37,002 nt of DNA. Source: JAFGCL01 sp964423835 (GTDB lineage: Bacteria > Chloroflexota > Dehalococcoidia > UBA2247 > RBG-13-53-26). A program made the translations under genes and the position numbers. Numbering within the stretch: position 1 is the first letter of the stretch; every line of letters begins with the position of its first letter. Below, in pieces: positions 29,550 to 36,945 of this stretch. The DNA lies in the NCBI GenBank assembly GCA_964423835.1, contig CAYRGJ010000033.1, positions 1 to 37,002 of the forward strand, in the 5' to 3' direction. The notes beneath the pieces were generated by a model. It saw only the letters and a program-made list of their open reading frames with translations, was not told the DNA's origin and searched no databases.

Positions 29550-29558
29550 TGATATACT
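29550..29558 (+). promoter_or_regulatory. Extended -10 promoter of the tandem Lrp gene (leaderless)
   Basis: TGA-TATACT (TATACT 29553-29558). The expected start 6-8 nt downstream falls at 29564-29566, and the ATG is at 29566. There is no Shine-Dalgarno sequence, so the mRNA is probably leaderless. Confidence 0.5.
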
Positions 29559-29565
29559 GGGTGCC

Positions 29566-30585
29566 ATGAGCGGCGCCATCGACGCTACTGATCTGGCCAT
29601 TATCAGAGAGCTGGAGGACGATGCCCGGCAACCGCTCTCGGAGCTGGCCAGGAAGGTCGACGTCAGCCGGTATGTGCTGGGCCGCAGGCTGCATTCACTG
29701 CGGGACCGCAAGCTGATCACCATCCTGGCTTTCACTGACCCCCGGGCGCTGGGCTACCGCACCATGGCGATCACCGGAGTGCGGGTCACCCCGGGCAGCC
29801 TCTACCCGGTGGCGGACAGGCTCAAGGCCCTCCCCAACATACTCCTGGTGGTTACCTCCACCGGTCCGAATGATATCGTCGTACTGTCCATGTTCGGCGA
29901 CCCTGCCGGGCTGACGGCCTTCCTGACCCGGGAGCTGGGCAGCATTCCCGGAATCACGTCCAACGAAACCATGATTGTTCTGGACTGGTGGGTCCGCCGT
30001 ACCATCTTGTCAGCGCCCAGATGGAAGAGGATGACCTTCTCACCCGAGCTGCGGCCGGCCGCTCTTGAGCCTGGTGGGCCCGGAGGAGCCCCACGGGGAC
30101 CAGAAGAGGAAAGGCCTGATCTGAGCATCGACAAGATCGACCTGGCCATGCTGAAGGAGATCGAGCGGGGTCCGGAGCAGTCCGTCTCCACCCTGGCCAG
30201 GAGACTGGGCATCAGCCGGCCCAACGCCACCGCTCGGTTCAACCGGCTCCTGGATACGGAAATCACGCGAGTGGTCGGCTTCGCTACCCCCTTTCGCATG
30301 GGTTATCCCACAGCGGCCATGGTGGGCATCCGGGTCCTGCCCAACGATGCCGAAGCGGTGCTGGCGGCGGTGCGCTCCCTGCCGAGCGTATACTGGGTGG
30401 CCAGGGTGGCCGGCCGCTACGATTTGATCGCTCTCACCATATGGCCGGATCCCGTCGCCCTCTCCCGGTTCCTGGGGACGCAGCTGGGGGTGATAGCCGG
30501 CATCACCGACATAGAGACCAACATCTTCATGGACACCAGGAAGATGAACTTCGCCCATGTGGCCTCATCACGCGTCAGGGATTAG
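29566..30585 (+). CDS. Double-length (tandem) Lrp/AsnC-family transcriptional regulator
   Basis: A 339-residue protein made of two complete Lrp-like units. HTH 1 spans residues about 5-55 (DATDLAIIRELEDDARQPLSELAR) and ligand/RAM-like domain 1 about 62-145. A Gly/Pro/Glu-rich linker runs 160-186. HTH 2 spans about 188-236 (IDLAMLKEIERGPEQSVSTLARRLGIS), and RAM-like domain 2 about 245-325. Ordinary Lrp proteins are about 150 residues and dimerise, so this is a covalent pseudo-dimer. It is divergent from the Bcr-like operon with palindromes between, so it is the likely regulator of that operon and itself. The ligand is unknown. Confidence 0.85.
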   Translation: MSGAIDATDLAIIRELEDDARQPLSELARKVDVSRYVLGRRLHSLRDRKLITILAFTDPRALGYRTMAITGVRVTPGSLYPVADRLKALPNILLVVTSTGPNDIVVLSMFGDPAGLTAFLTRELGSIPGITSNETMIVLDWWVRRTILSAPRWKRMTFSPELRPAALEPGGPGGAPRGPEEERPDLSIDKIDLAMLKEIERGPEQSVSTLARRLGISRPNATARFNRLLDTEITRVVGFATPFRMGYPTAAMVGIRVLPNDAEAVLAAVRSLPSVYWVARVAGRYDLIALTIWPDPVALSRFLGTQLGVIAGITDIETNIFMDTRKMNFAHVASSRVRD

Positions 30586-30678
30586 GCCGCCGCAACCGAT
30601 CATTCTGCCCGGGGCCGGGCGTCCCGTCCGGCCTGCCCGGCATGGCCGCAGGATCGTTCATAGACAGGAGGGTAACAG

Positions 30679-31449
30679 ATGAGCTCGATGTTTTCACTGG
30701 ATGGTAAGGTGGCCATCGTGACCGGAGCCAGCAGGTGGACCGGGAAGGTCATCGCCCTGGAGCTGGCCAAAGCCGGGGTGGACCTGGCCATCGCCGCGCG
30801 GACCCCCAAGCCCCTCGAGGCGGCAGCCGCGGAGGTCCGCAGCCTCGGCAGACGGTGCATCGCCGTACCCACCGACGCCGGAGACTCGGCGCAGGTCGGC
30901 CATCTGATCGATGAAACCATGAAAGAGTACGGGCGCATTGACATCCTGGTCAGCAACGCCGGAACGCCCGTGGGCGGCAGCGTTCCCACGCTGGATCTCA
31001 AGGAGGAGGTCTGGGACTCCGACGTGCGCCTGAATCTGAAGGCCCATTTCCTGTGCAGCAAGGCCGTAGCGCCCATCATGATCAAGCAGGGCGGAGGCAA
31101 CATAGTGGCCATCGCCTCTACTGCGGGGCTCCGTGTCAGCCCGGACGCCGCCGGCTACAGCGCCTCCAAGGCCGGCCTGATGCACCTGGTGAGGAAGCTG
31201 GCGGTGGAGTGGGCGCAGTACAACATCCGCGTCAACGCCGTGGCCCCCGGGGTGATCGCCATTCCCATATTCCCGGCCTACCTGGACCGCATGCCCGAGG
31301 TGAAGGCCATCTACGAGAGGATCCCGCTGAAGGGCGGGGTGAAGATGGAGCACATAGCGGCAGCCGTGATATACCTCGCTTCTGATGCCGCCGGCTCCGC
31401 GACGGGGATCACCATCCCCCTTGACGGGGGCATGACCATCAAGCTCTGA
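30679..31449 (+). CDS. SDR-family oxidoreductase with altered glycine motif
   Basis: A 256-residue short-chain dehydrogenase/reductase. Catalytic S147, Y160 and K164 (YSASK) and the NAG motif (N93-G95) are present, and the C-terminal GITIPLDGGM block is intact. The coenzyme motif, normally TGxxxGxG, reads TGASRWTG (residues 15-22), with Trp20 in place of the central glycine. That should disturb pyrophosphate binding or change cofactor choice. GGAGGG precedes the ATG. It lies 93 nt after the regulator gene on the same strand. A 3-hydroxyacyl-CoA or alicyclic alcohol is a plausible substrate. A GC hairpin (31491-31511) follows its end. Confidence 0.88.
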   Translation: MSSMFSLDGKVAIVTGASRWTGKVIALELAKAGVDLAIAARTPKPLEAAAAEVRSLGRRCIAVPTDAGDSAQVGHLIDETMKEYGRIDILVSNAGTPVGGSVPTLDLKEEVWDSDVRLNLKAHFLCSKAVAPIMIKQGGGNIVAIASTAGLRVSPDAAGYSASKAGLMHLVRKLAVEWAQYNIRVNAVAPGVIAIPIFPAYLDRMPEVKAIYERIPLKGGVKMEHIAAAVIYLASDAAGSATGITIPLDGGMTIKL

Positions 31450-31490
31450 CGCCAGCCATAAGAAGCGGACCTGACCTCTGGCGCGCCTGC

Positions 31491-31511
31491 GCCAGCGCGG
31501 CAGCCGCTGGC
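31491..31511. terminator. Hairpin between convergent genes
   Basis: GCCAGCG (31491-31497) and CGCTGGC (31505-31511) form a 7-bp GC-rich stem in the 77-nt space between the SDR and MaoC genes. No T tract follows, so any terminator role would be Rho-dependent or bidirectional. Confidence 0.3.
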
Positions 31512-31526
31512 TACGGGTCCGGACTG

Positions 31527-31964
31527 CTAACGGCCCCTGGTGGGCAGCATGACCGTCGCCCGGCAATCGACTATGGTGCTGGAGTCCTGCCTGGTTACCG
31601 ACAGATGGCAATCAACCCAGTGGCCTGCGTCGTCGAAGTACTTCCGCATCACGCGACCGCTGGCGGTGATGGTATCCCCGGGATAGCTCGGGGCCCCAGC
31701 CTTCAGCCCCAACTTGCGGATCTTCCCTGCAGGCCCCATCCAGTCAGTCAGGCATCGGCCCAGAAAGCCACCCAGAAACAGGATATTGGGGACCATGTCC
31801 TTCTGGCCCATGGCCCGGGCGAAATCGCGATCATGATGCAGAGGGTACAGGTCCCGGGTACCACACACGGCCATGATCAGCCGCCTGACAGTCAGCTCGA
31901 GAGAGATGGGGGGTATCTCCTCACCTGCGCTAACCTCTTCCCAGTAGAGCGGCGATCTGGCCAT
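31527..31964 (-). CDS. MaoC-like hydratase (catalytic partner of a pair)
   Basis: A 145-residue hotdog-fold protein keeping the D38-x4-H43 dyad (RDLYPLHHD), as expected for an active enoyl-CoA hydratase. ATG 31964 is chosen over upstream starts because AGGAGGT stands 7 nt before it; the longer frames overlap the preceding gene. It lies 40 nt downstream of a second hotdog gene that lacks the catalytic His. This matches the heterodimeric MaoC arrangement known from steroid and acyl-CoA degradation (ChsH1-ChsH2), where only one partner is catalytic. Confidence 0.82.
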   Translation of the reverse strand: MARSPLYWEEVSAGEEIPPISLELTVRRLIMAVCGTRDLYPLHHDRDFARAMGQKDMVPNILFLGGFLGRCLTDWMGPAGKIRKLGLKAGAPSYPGDTITASGRVMRKYFDDAGHWVDCHLSVTRQDSSTIVDCRATVMLPTRGR

Positions 31965-32004
31965 CACGGGCACCTCCTGTCCCAGTTTCCCCATGCCTCC
32001 TCGG

Positions 32005-32517
32005 CTATCCATCGGTTCTATAGCGGAAGATGACGTGCTCATGCGTGGCCACCAGTTCCTCTCGCTGATTGTAGTAGAACGTGGTGGTGGTGATGAAGTA
32101 ACCGGAGCCGGCTCTGGTTCTCTTCAGCGGTGAAACGCCATCCAGCCTGGTCCTGTAGTGCACCCTGTCCCCCGGGCGAAGGGGCAGCAGGTACTCGTCC
32201 GTCTCGTCAACGCTGAGCTTGAGGGGGTAGTCCCCCAGAGGCAGGTCCATCTGATCTACCAGGGCGTCCGCAGGGAGATCAGCGGCCGGCCAGTAGGCCG
32301 GCATGGACCAGGTCATTATCATGGTCGGAGGGCTGATGATCCCGCCGTACTCAGTGTCCCTGGCGTAATCCGGATCGGTGTAGAGGGGGTTGCTGTCTTC
32401 CACCATCTCGCACCAGATCCTGATCATGGCCTGGTTGACCTCGTCGGCGCCTTCCACAAACCCGGAGACGCGGCCGATGCATTCCTGGACCTCCGCCGGT
32501 ATCTGCCCTTCTGACAT
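32005..32517 (-). CDS. FAS1-like / MaoC N-terminal-type dehydratase (non-catalytic partner)
   Basis: A 170-residue hotdog protein of the MaoC_dehydrat_N kind, with the EDSNPLYTDPDYAR motif: D41 and N43 are present, but Tyr46 stands where active hydratases have His. Such proteins usually bind the bulky CoA substrate while their partner carries the Asp-His dyad. ATG 32517 has GGAGGACAGG upstream; the frame is open to 32565. It is upstream of the catalytic partner on the same strand. Bulky or cyclic enoyl-CoAs, such as ring-reduction products, would suit a split hydratase of this design. Confidence 0.82.
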   Translation of the reverse strand: MSEGQIPAEVQECIGRVSGFVEGADEVNQAMIRIWCEMVEDSNPLYTDPDYARDTEYGGIISPPTMIMTWSMPAYWPAADLPADALVDQMDLPLGDYPLKLSVDETDEYLLPLRPGDRVHYRTRLDGVSPLKRTRAGSGYFITTTTFYYNQREELVATHEHVIFRYRTDG

Positions 32518-32706
32518 AGACGTCCTGTCCTCCCCGTTGTCGCTACTTGCCAGCCTGAACGTCACTGGCCCCGCCGAGGCCTAATCGTACTCACTTGAGT
32601 CGCCGGCCGTCAATTGCCCTCTCCCCCGGTCCTGTCGGGCAATCCCTGACAGACACCCGGGCGCGCCAGGGCTATCCTTCGGTCCTGGCCTGTAAGGAGC
32701 ACTCTC

Positions 32707-33460
32707 ATGAGATTCGAAGGCAAGGTGGCCATAGTCACCGGGAGCAGCACCGGCATCGGTGAAGCCATAGCCCTGGCCTTCGGCCGGGAAGGCGGCAGCG
32801 TCGTCCTGGCCGCCCGCAGCGTGGACAGGCTGCGCTCCCACGCTGACCAGATCAGGCGGTCCGGCGGCCGGGGGCTGGCGGTGAGGACCGATATCAGCCG
32901 CCCCGGCGACGTAGAAGACCTGGTCCAGAAGGCCATGCAGGAGTTCGGGCGGATCGACATCCTGGTCAATAACGCGGCCTACACCGAGCTCAGCCTGAGG
33001 CCCTTCCACGAGACAAAGCCGGAGGACTGGGACGGAGAGATCAACACCACCCTCAGGGGGACCCTGCTCTGCTGCCGGGCGGTCCTGCCCCAGATGATGA
33101 AGCAGGGCCGGGGGAGGATAGTCAACGTCACCACTGCCGGCGTCAAGACGGGCTCGCAGTACCTGTCGCTGTACGGGGCCTGCAAAGCGGCCGTGGCCCA
33201 GTTCACCAAGTCTCTGGCCATGGAGATGGCGCCGTTCGGCATACTGGTCAACGCCGTGGCCCCCGGCATGGTCAGAACGGGCGCCCTGGACCGGGTCTTC
33301 GGGGAAGACCTGCTGAAGACGCACCTGGCTACCCAGGGGGTGGCCCGCCTTGGCGAGGCTGAGGAAGTGGCCCGGGTGGGTCCTTTTCCTGGCTTCCGAC
33401 GAAGCCAGCTACGTCACGGGGCAGCACTGGTCGGTCTGCGGCGGGCTCAGCCCGCAGTAG
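32707..33460 (+). CDS. SDR-family oxidoreductase with an apparent +1 frameshift near the 3' end
   Basis: Residues 1-224 are a normal SDR: TGSSTGIG (11-18), NNA (88-90) and YGACK (Y156, K160), with Thr replacing the catalytic Ser (VTTAG, 142-143). After GTG 33376-33378 the frame turns into unrelated Arg-rich sequence and runs to 33576, into the next gene. Removing one G from GTGGGTCC (33376-33383) restores VVLFLASDEASYVTGQHWSV and CGGLSPQ, ending at TAG 33458-33460. That is the expected SDR C-terminus, for a total of 250 residues. The restored stop lies 24 nt before the next start. AAGGAG precedes ATG 32707. A sequencing or assembly error is the simplest explanation; a true mutation is possible. 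Confidence 0.88.
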
Positions 33461-33484
33461 CCGGAACCAGATCGGGAGGCAAGA

Positions 33485-35461
33485 ATGGGCTCTGGGGGAT
33501 ACGCGGGCAGAATCCTGCGAGTCGACCTCTCCTCGGGCAGCCTGAGTGCGACGCCGACGTCGGACTACAGCCGTGACTTCGTGGGAGGCCGCGGCCTCTC
33601 CGCCCGGATCTACTGGGAGGAGGTCCCGCCGGCCGCCCGGGGCCTGGATCCGGAGAACATCGTGGTCCTGGCCACCGGGCCGGTGGGGGGAGTGCCGGCG
33701 TTCTCCGGGTCAAGATGGACGGTCTGCGGCAAGGACCCCAGGGTGGAGCGGTTCACCTACGGCAATTTCGGCGGAAGATGGGGGGCGGCCCTCAAGTTCG
33801 CTGGCTACGACGCCATCGTCATCCGGGGCCGGTCGGAGAAGCCGGTGTACCTGTTCGTCCACGAAGGCGCCGCCGAGCTGCGGGATGCCGCCGGCCTGTG
33901 GGGCATGGGGGCCATCGAGTCCCGGGAGGCCCTCAAGGCGCAGCTGGGCGGCTCCGTGAGGGCGGTGGCCACCGGCCAGGCGGGCGAGAACATGGTCATG
34001 ATCTCCAACCTCACCGCCGACAACGACGCCACCGGGGCCCAGGGCCTGGGGGCGGTGCTGGGCTCCAAGAAGCTCAAGGCCGTGGCGGTGGCCGGGGGCA
34101 ACCGGCCGGTCCCGTTGGCCCGGCCGGACAAGGTGAAAGAGCTGACCGATTACTACCGCGGGCTCAAGGTGGGCTTCCCCTACTATGACGAGACCTACCA
34201 CAACGTCCTCAGCCGCTGGTCTCATGATCCCCGCCTGGAGTACCGGGTGGTCCCCGGCGAAGGCGTGCTGAAGAAGGACCCCTGCTACGGCTGCCTGGGC
34301 CGCTGCCCCCGGACCACCTACCGCTCCGGCGACGGCACCACCGGCAAGTTCATCTGCCACGGTGCCTATATCTACCAGCCGTGGGCGGAGCGATACTACA
34401 AGGAGTGGAACGACGTCCCCTTCATGGTCACCAGGCTCATCAACGACTATGCCATGGACAGCATCGCGGTGGACCTGATCATGAGCTGGCTGGATGCCTG
34501 CTACCGGGCGGGGATACTCAGCGACGAAAGCACCGGCATTCCCCTGTCCCGGATCGGGAGCGCGGAGTATGCCGAGGTGCTGCTGCGGAAGATATCGCGG
34601 CGCGAAGGGTTCGGTGACGTTCTGGCCCGGGGCGTGGAGCAGGCGGCGGATGAGGCCGGCCCGGCGGCGCGGGAGCAGCTGCGGCATATCGGGATACTCT
34701 CCGAGCCGGGTTACAGCCAGCCCTACGGGCCCCGGCTCTACATCGTCACCGGCCTGATATGGGCCATGGAGCCCCGGCTGCCCATCAGCATGCTCCACGA
34801 GGTGACCACCACCCTGGGGAAATGGCTCACCTGCCACATGGGGCTCAACGTCTTCCCCACCACCGAGACCCTCAGGGCCATTGCCGCCCGCTTCTGGGGG
34901 AGCGAGCTGGCGGCCGACTTCTCCACCTACGAGGGAAAGGCCCTGGCCGCCAAGAAGATCCAGGACCGCACCTACGCCAAGGAGTGCCTGGTCTTCTGCG
35001 ACTGGCTGTGGCCCATGCTGGAGGCGGAGTTCTCCGAGGACCACGTGGGCGACCCCACACTGGAGGGCCAGATCGTGTCGGCCATCACCGGCCGCGATCT
35101 GGATGAGGCCGGGCTGAACCGCATCGGAGAGAGGCTCTTCAACCTGGTGAGGGCCATCCATGTGCGGGAAGGCCATCGGGGCCGGGCCTCGGACACCATA
35201 CCGGAGCAGGCCTACACCCAGCCCCTGGACTACGAGATCCAGGACCCGCAGCTGATACTGCCGGGTAAGGACGGGGAGGTGGTCAATCTCAAGGGACGGG
35301 TAGTGGACCGGGAAGCCTTCGAGGCGATGAAGGACGAGTACTACCAGCTGCGGGGCTGGGATGCGGCCACCGGCCTCCAGACGCGGGCGCAACTGGAAGA
35401 GGTCGGGCTCCCGGACGTTGCCCGGGACATGGAGCAACGGGGCCTGCTGGCGTCTACCTAG
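33485..35461 (+). CDS. Aldehyde:ferredoxin oxidoreductase family protein (W/Mo-bis-pyranopterin enzyme)
   Basis: A 658-residue AOR-family enzyme. The N-terminal domain (1-205) has the family's GRILRVDLSSG start, GGRGLSARI, and GRWGAALKFAGYDAIVIRG. The [4Fe-4S] ligands appear as C267-x2-C270-x3-C274 (CYGCLGRC), with the fourth in KECLVFC (C501 or C505). DYAMDSI (321-327) fits the pterin-binding region. Such enzymes oxidise aldehydes to acids or reduce acids with ferredoxin; BamB of class II benzoyl-CoA reductase is also in this family. GGGAGG lies 5 nt before the ATG. It is probably in an operon with the SDR gene upstream. No dedicated ferredoxin subunit is adjacent. Confidence 0.9.
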   Translation: MGSGGYAGRILRVDLSSGSLSATPTSDYSRDFVGGRGLSARIYWEEVPPAARGLDPENIVVLATGPVGGVPAFSGSRWTVCGKDPRVERFTYGNFGGRWGAALKFAGYDAIVIRGRSEKPVYLFVHEGAAELRDAAGLWGMGAIESREALKAQLGGSVRAVATGQAGENMVMISNLTADNDATGAQGLGAVLGSKKLKAVAVAGGNRPVPLARPDKVKELTDYYRGLKVGFPYYDETYHNVLSRWSHDPRLEYRVVPGEGVLKKDPCYGCLGRCPRTTYRSGDGTTGKFICHGAYIYQPWAERYYKEWNDVPFMVTRLINDYAMDSIAVDLIMSWLDACYRAGILSDESTGIPLSRIGSAEYAEVLLRKISRREGFGDVLARGVEQAADEAGPAAREQLRHIGILSEPGYSQPYGPRLYIVTGLIWAMEPRLPISMLHEVTTTLGKWLTCHMGLNVFPTTETLRAIAARFWGSELAADFSTYEGKALAAKKIQDRTYAKECLVFCDWLWPMLEAEFSEDHVGDPTLEGQIVSAITGRDLDEAGLNRIGERLFNLVRAIHVREGHRGRASDTIPEQAYTQPLDYEIQDPQLILPGKDGEVVNLKGRVVDREAFEAMKDEYYQLRGWDAATGLQTRAQLEEVGLPDVARDMEQRGLLAST

Positions 35462-35465
35462 CGCC

Positions 35466-35585
35466 GGCTACGTTGCCTCTTCTTTGAACAAGGCCGCATT
35501 CCCCCCGCAACGTTCACTTACATCTCGAATGCGTTGCGGGTAGCGGCGTAGCCTTTCCACAGCCACGCCTTGAATTGTGTACAAT
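35466..35585 (+). promoter_or_regulatory. Nested inverted repeats and -10-like palindrome upstream of moeA
   Basis: CCCGCAACG (35504-35512) pairs perfectly with CGTTGCGGG (35532-35540), nested in GGCTACG (35466-35472) with CGTAGCC (35547-35553). This may be a terminator for the AOR gene or a leader structure. TACAAT (35580-35585) is a possible -10 for moeA and lies within the inverted repeat ATTGT-GT-ACAAT (35574-35585), an operator-like arrangement. No good -35 is present. The sequence does not match the Moco riboswitch consensus as I recall it. Confidence 0.35.
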
Positions 35586-35628
35586 ACGTGATGGAGAAGC
35601 ACACCGTCGCAGGTGGAGGTCCCTGACG

Positions 35629-36873
35629 ATGCCGACTTACGCTGAAGCGCTGGATACGATACTGAGCAATGTCAAGACCCTGGAAGCCGAGGACAGGCCC
35701 CTGGGCCAGGCCCTGGGGCAGGTGCTGGCCGAGGACGTCTATTCGGATTATGATCTGCCGTTGCGTGACACGGCGGCCTTCGATGGATACGCGGTGCAGT
35801 CCGGGGACATCCGAAAGGCGGGCCCCGGCACCCCGGTCACCCTGGCGATAGCGGGGGCCGTGAGGGCAGGCTACCTCTACCCCAAGCCCGTCCTGCCGGG
35901 CACGGCCATTCGCATCATGACCGGATCGGTGGTCCCGGAAGGTGCGGACTGCATCGTCAGATTCGAGGACACGGACGAGCCGGGCAACAAGAGCGGCCCC
36001 AATCCCCATCCCCCGGCCCGGGTGAAGGTATACATCAGCCAGGCCCCCGGCGCCAATATCAACCGGTCGGGCAGCAGCATCCACCGGGGCTCACTGCTCC
36101 TGGCTCGGAATACCCTCATCGGGCCGCCCCAGCTCTCCGCCCTGGCGGCCATCGGGAGGAGGAGCGTCAAAGCCATCCGCCGTCCCAGGGTGGCCATAAT
36201 AACCACCGGAGACGAGCTCATAAGGCCCGGAACCCCGCTGTCCCCGGCCAAGACGTACAACGGTAACGAGGTCGCCCTCCGGTCGCTGGTGCTCCACTAT
36301 GGGGGTGCCCCATCCGTCCTGGGGATCGCCAGGGATACCGAGAGCGCGCTGGCCTCCAGGATGCAGAAGGGGCTGGCGGCCGATGCCATCATAACCAGTG
36401 GGGGGGTATCCAGGGGCGACTATGACCTGGTGCGGCTGGTCATCGGCAGGATGGGGAGGGTGGTCTTTCACCGCGTCGAGATGAGGCCGGGCGCCTCCTT
36501 CGCCTTCGGGCTGGCGAAGAAGCCCCCGAAAGGCGAGATCCCCGTGTTCGCCCTCTCGGGCCCCCCGTCGGCGTCCATAGTCAATTTCGAAACCCTGGTC
36601 AGGCCGGCCATTCTGAAGATGAGGGGGCTGCAGGACCTGCGTCACCCCGCGGTCGAGGCCGCCATCGAGGAAGCGGCGGCCAACCGGACCCCTGTGGATC
36701 ATGTCAGCTGGACCGATCTGCAGAGAGGTGATGAGGGATACCGGGTCAGGCAGCTGGACCGGGGCGGCCTCCTGGCCAACATGGCCGCCGCCAATTCGCT
36801 GACTGTAATCCCCGGCGGTGCCCAGATCGAAGCCGGCGAACAGGTGCAGGTGCTGCCTCTGGACTGGAGCTGA
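35629..36873 (+). CDS. moeA: MoeA-like molybdopterin molybdenumtransferase, with altered active-site motifs
   Basis: A 414-residue MoeA/gephyrin-E-type protein, which inserts Mo or W into adenylylated molybdopterin. Visible motifs: RDTAAFDGYAV (D52), TGSVVPEGAD, ITTGDELI (192-198), YNGNE, and TSGGVSRGDYD (D264). Two conserved segments differ: the usual KPGKP reads MRPGAS (285-290), and LPGNPVS reads LSGPPSA (309-315), losing lysines and a proline important in E. coli MoeA. GGAGG lies about 9 nt before ATG 35629; the upstream frame to 35575 lacks a site. It follows the AOR gene by 167 nt. It may be a tungsten-adapted or degenerate paralogue. Confidence 0.88.
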   Translation: MPTYAEALDTILSNVKTLEAEDRPLGQALGQVLAEDVYSDYDLPLRDTAAFDGYAVQSGDIRKAGPGTPVTLAIAGAVRAGYLYPKPVLPGTAIRIMTGSVVPEGADCIVRFEDTDEPGNKSGPNPHPPARVKVYISQAPGANINRSGSSIHRGSLLLARNTLIGPPQLSALAAIGRRSVKAIRRPRVAIITTGDELIRPGTPLSPAKTYNGNEVALRSLVLHYGGAPSVLGIARDTESALASRMQKGLAADAIITSGGVSRGDYDLVRLVIGRMGRVVFHRVEMRPGASFAFGLAKKPPKGEIPVFALSGPPSASIVNFETLVRPAILKMRGLQDLRHPAVEAAIEEAAANRTPVDHVSWTDLQRGDEGYRVRQLDRGGLLANMAAANSLTVIPGGAQIEAGEQVQVLPLDWS

Positions 36874-36895
36874 AGACCGCCCTTCCATGCCGAGC

Positions 36896-36907
36896 AGACC
36901 GCGGTCT
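36896..36907. repeat. 12-bp perfect palindrome between convergent genes
   Basis: AGACCGCGGTCT lies in the 72-nt space between the end of moeA and the end of the minus-strand gene at the window edge. It is too short to call a terminator. Confidence 0.35.
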
Positions 36908-36945
36908 CGGGGACGATCGCCGCTACCCTCCTCTCTGGATTCGGA

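Noticed and set aside
33710..35437. 575-codon minus-strand open frame
   Set aside because: It mirrors the AOR gene in the opposite strand and its translation is repetitive Gly/His/Ala/Pro sequence without motifs.
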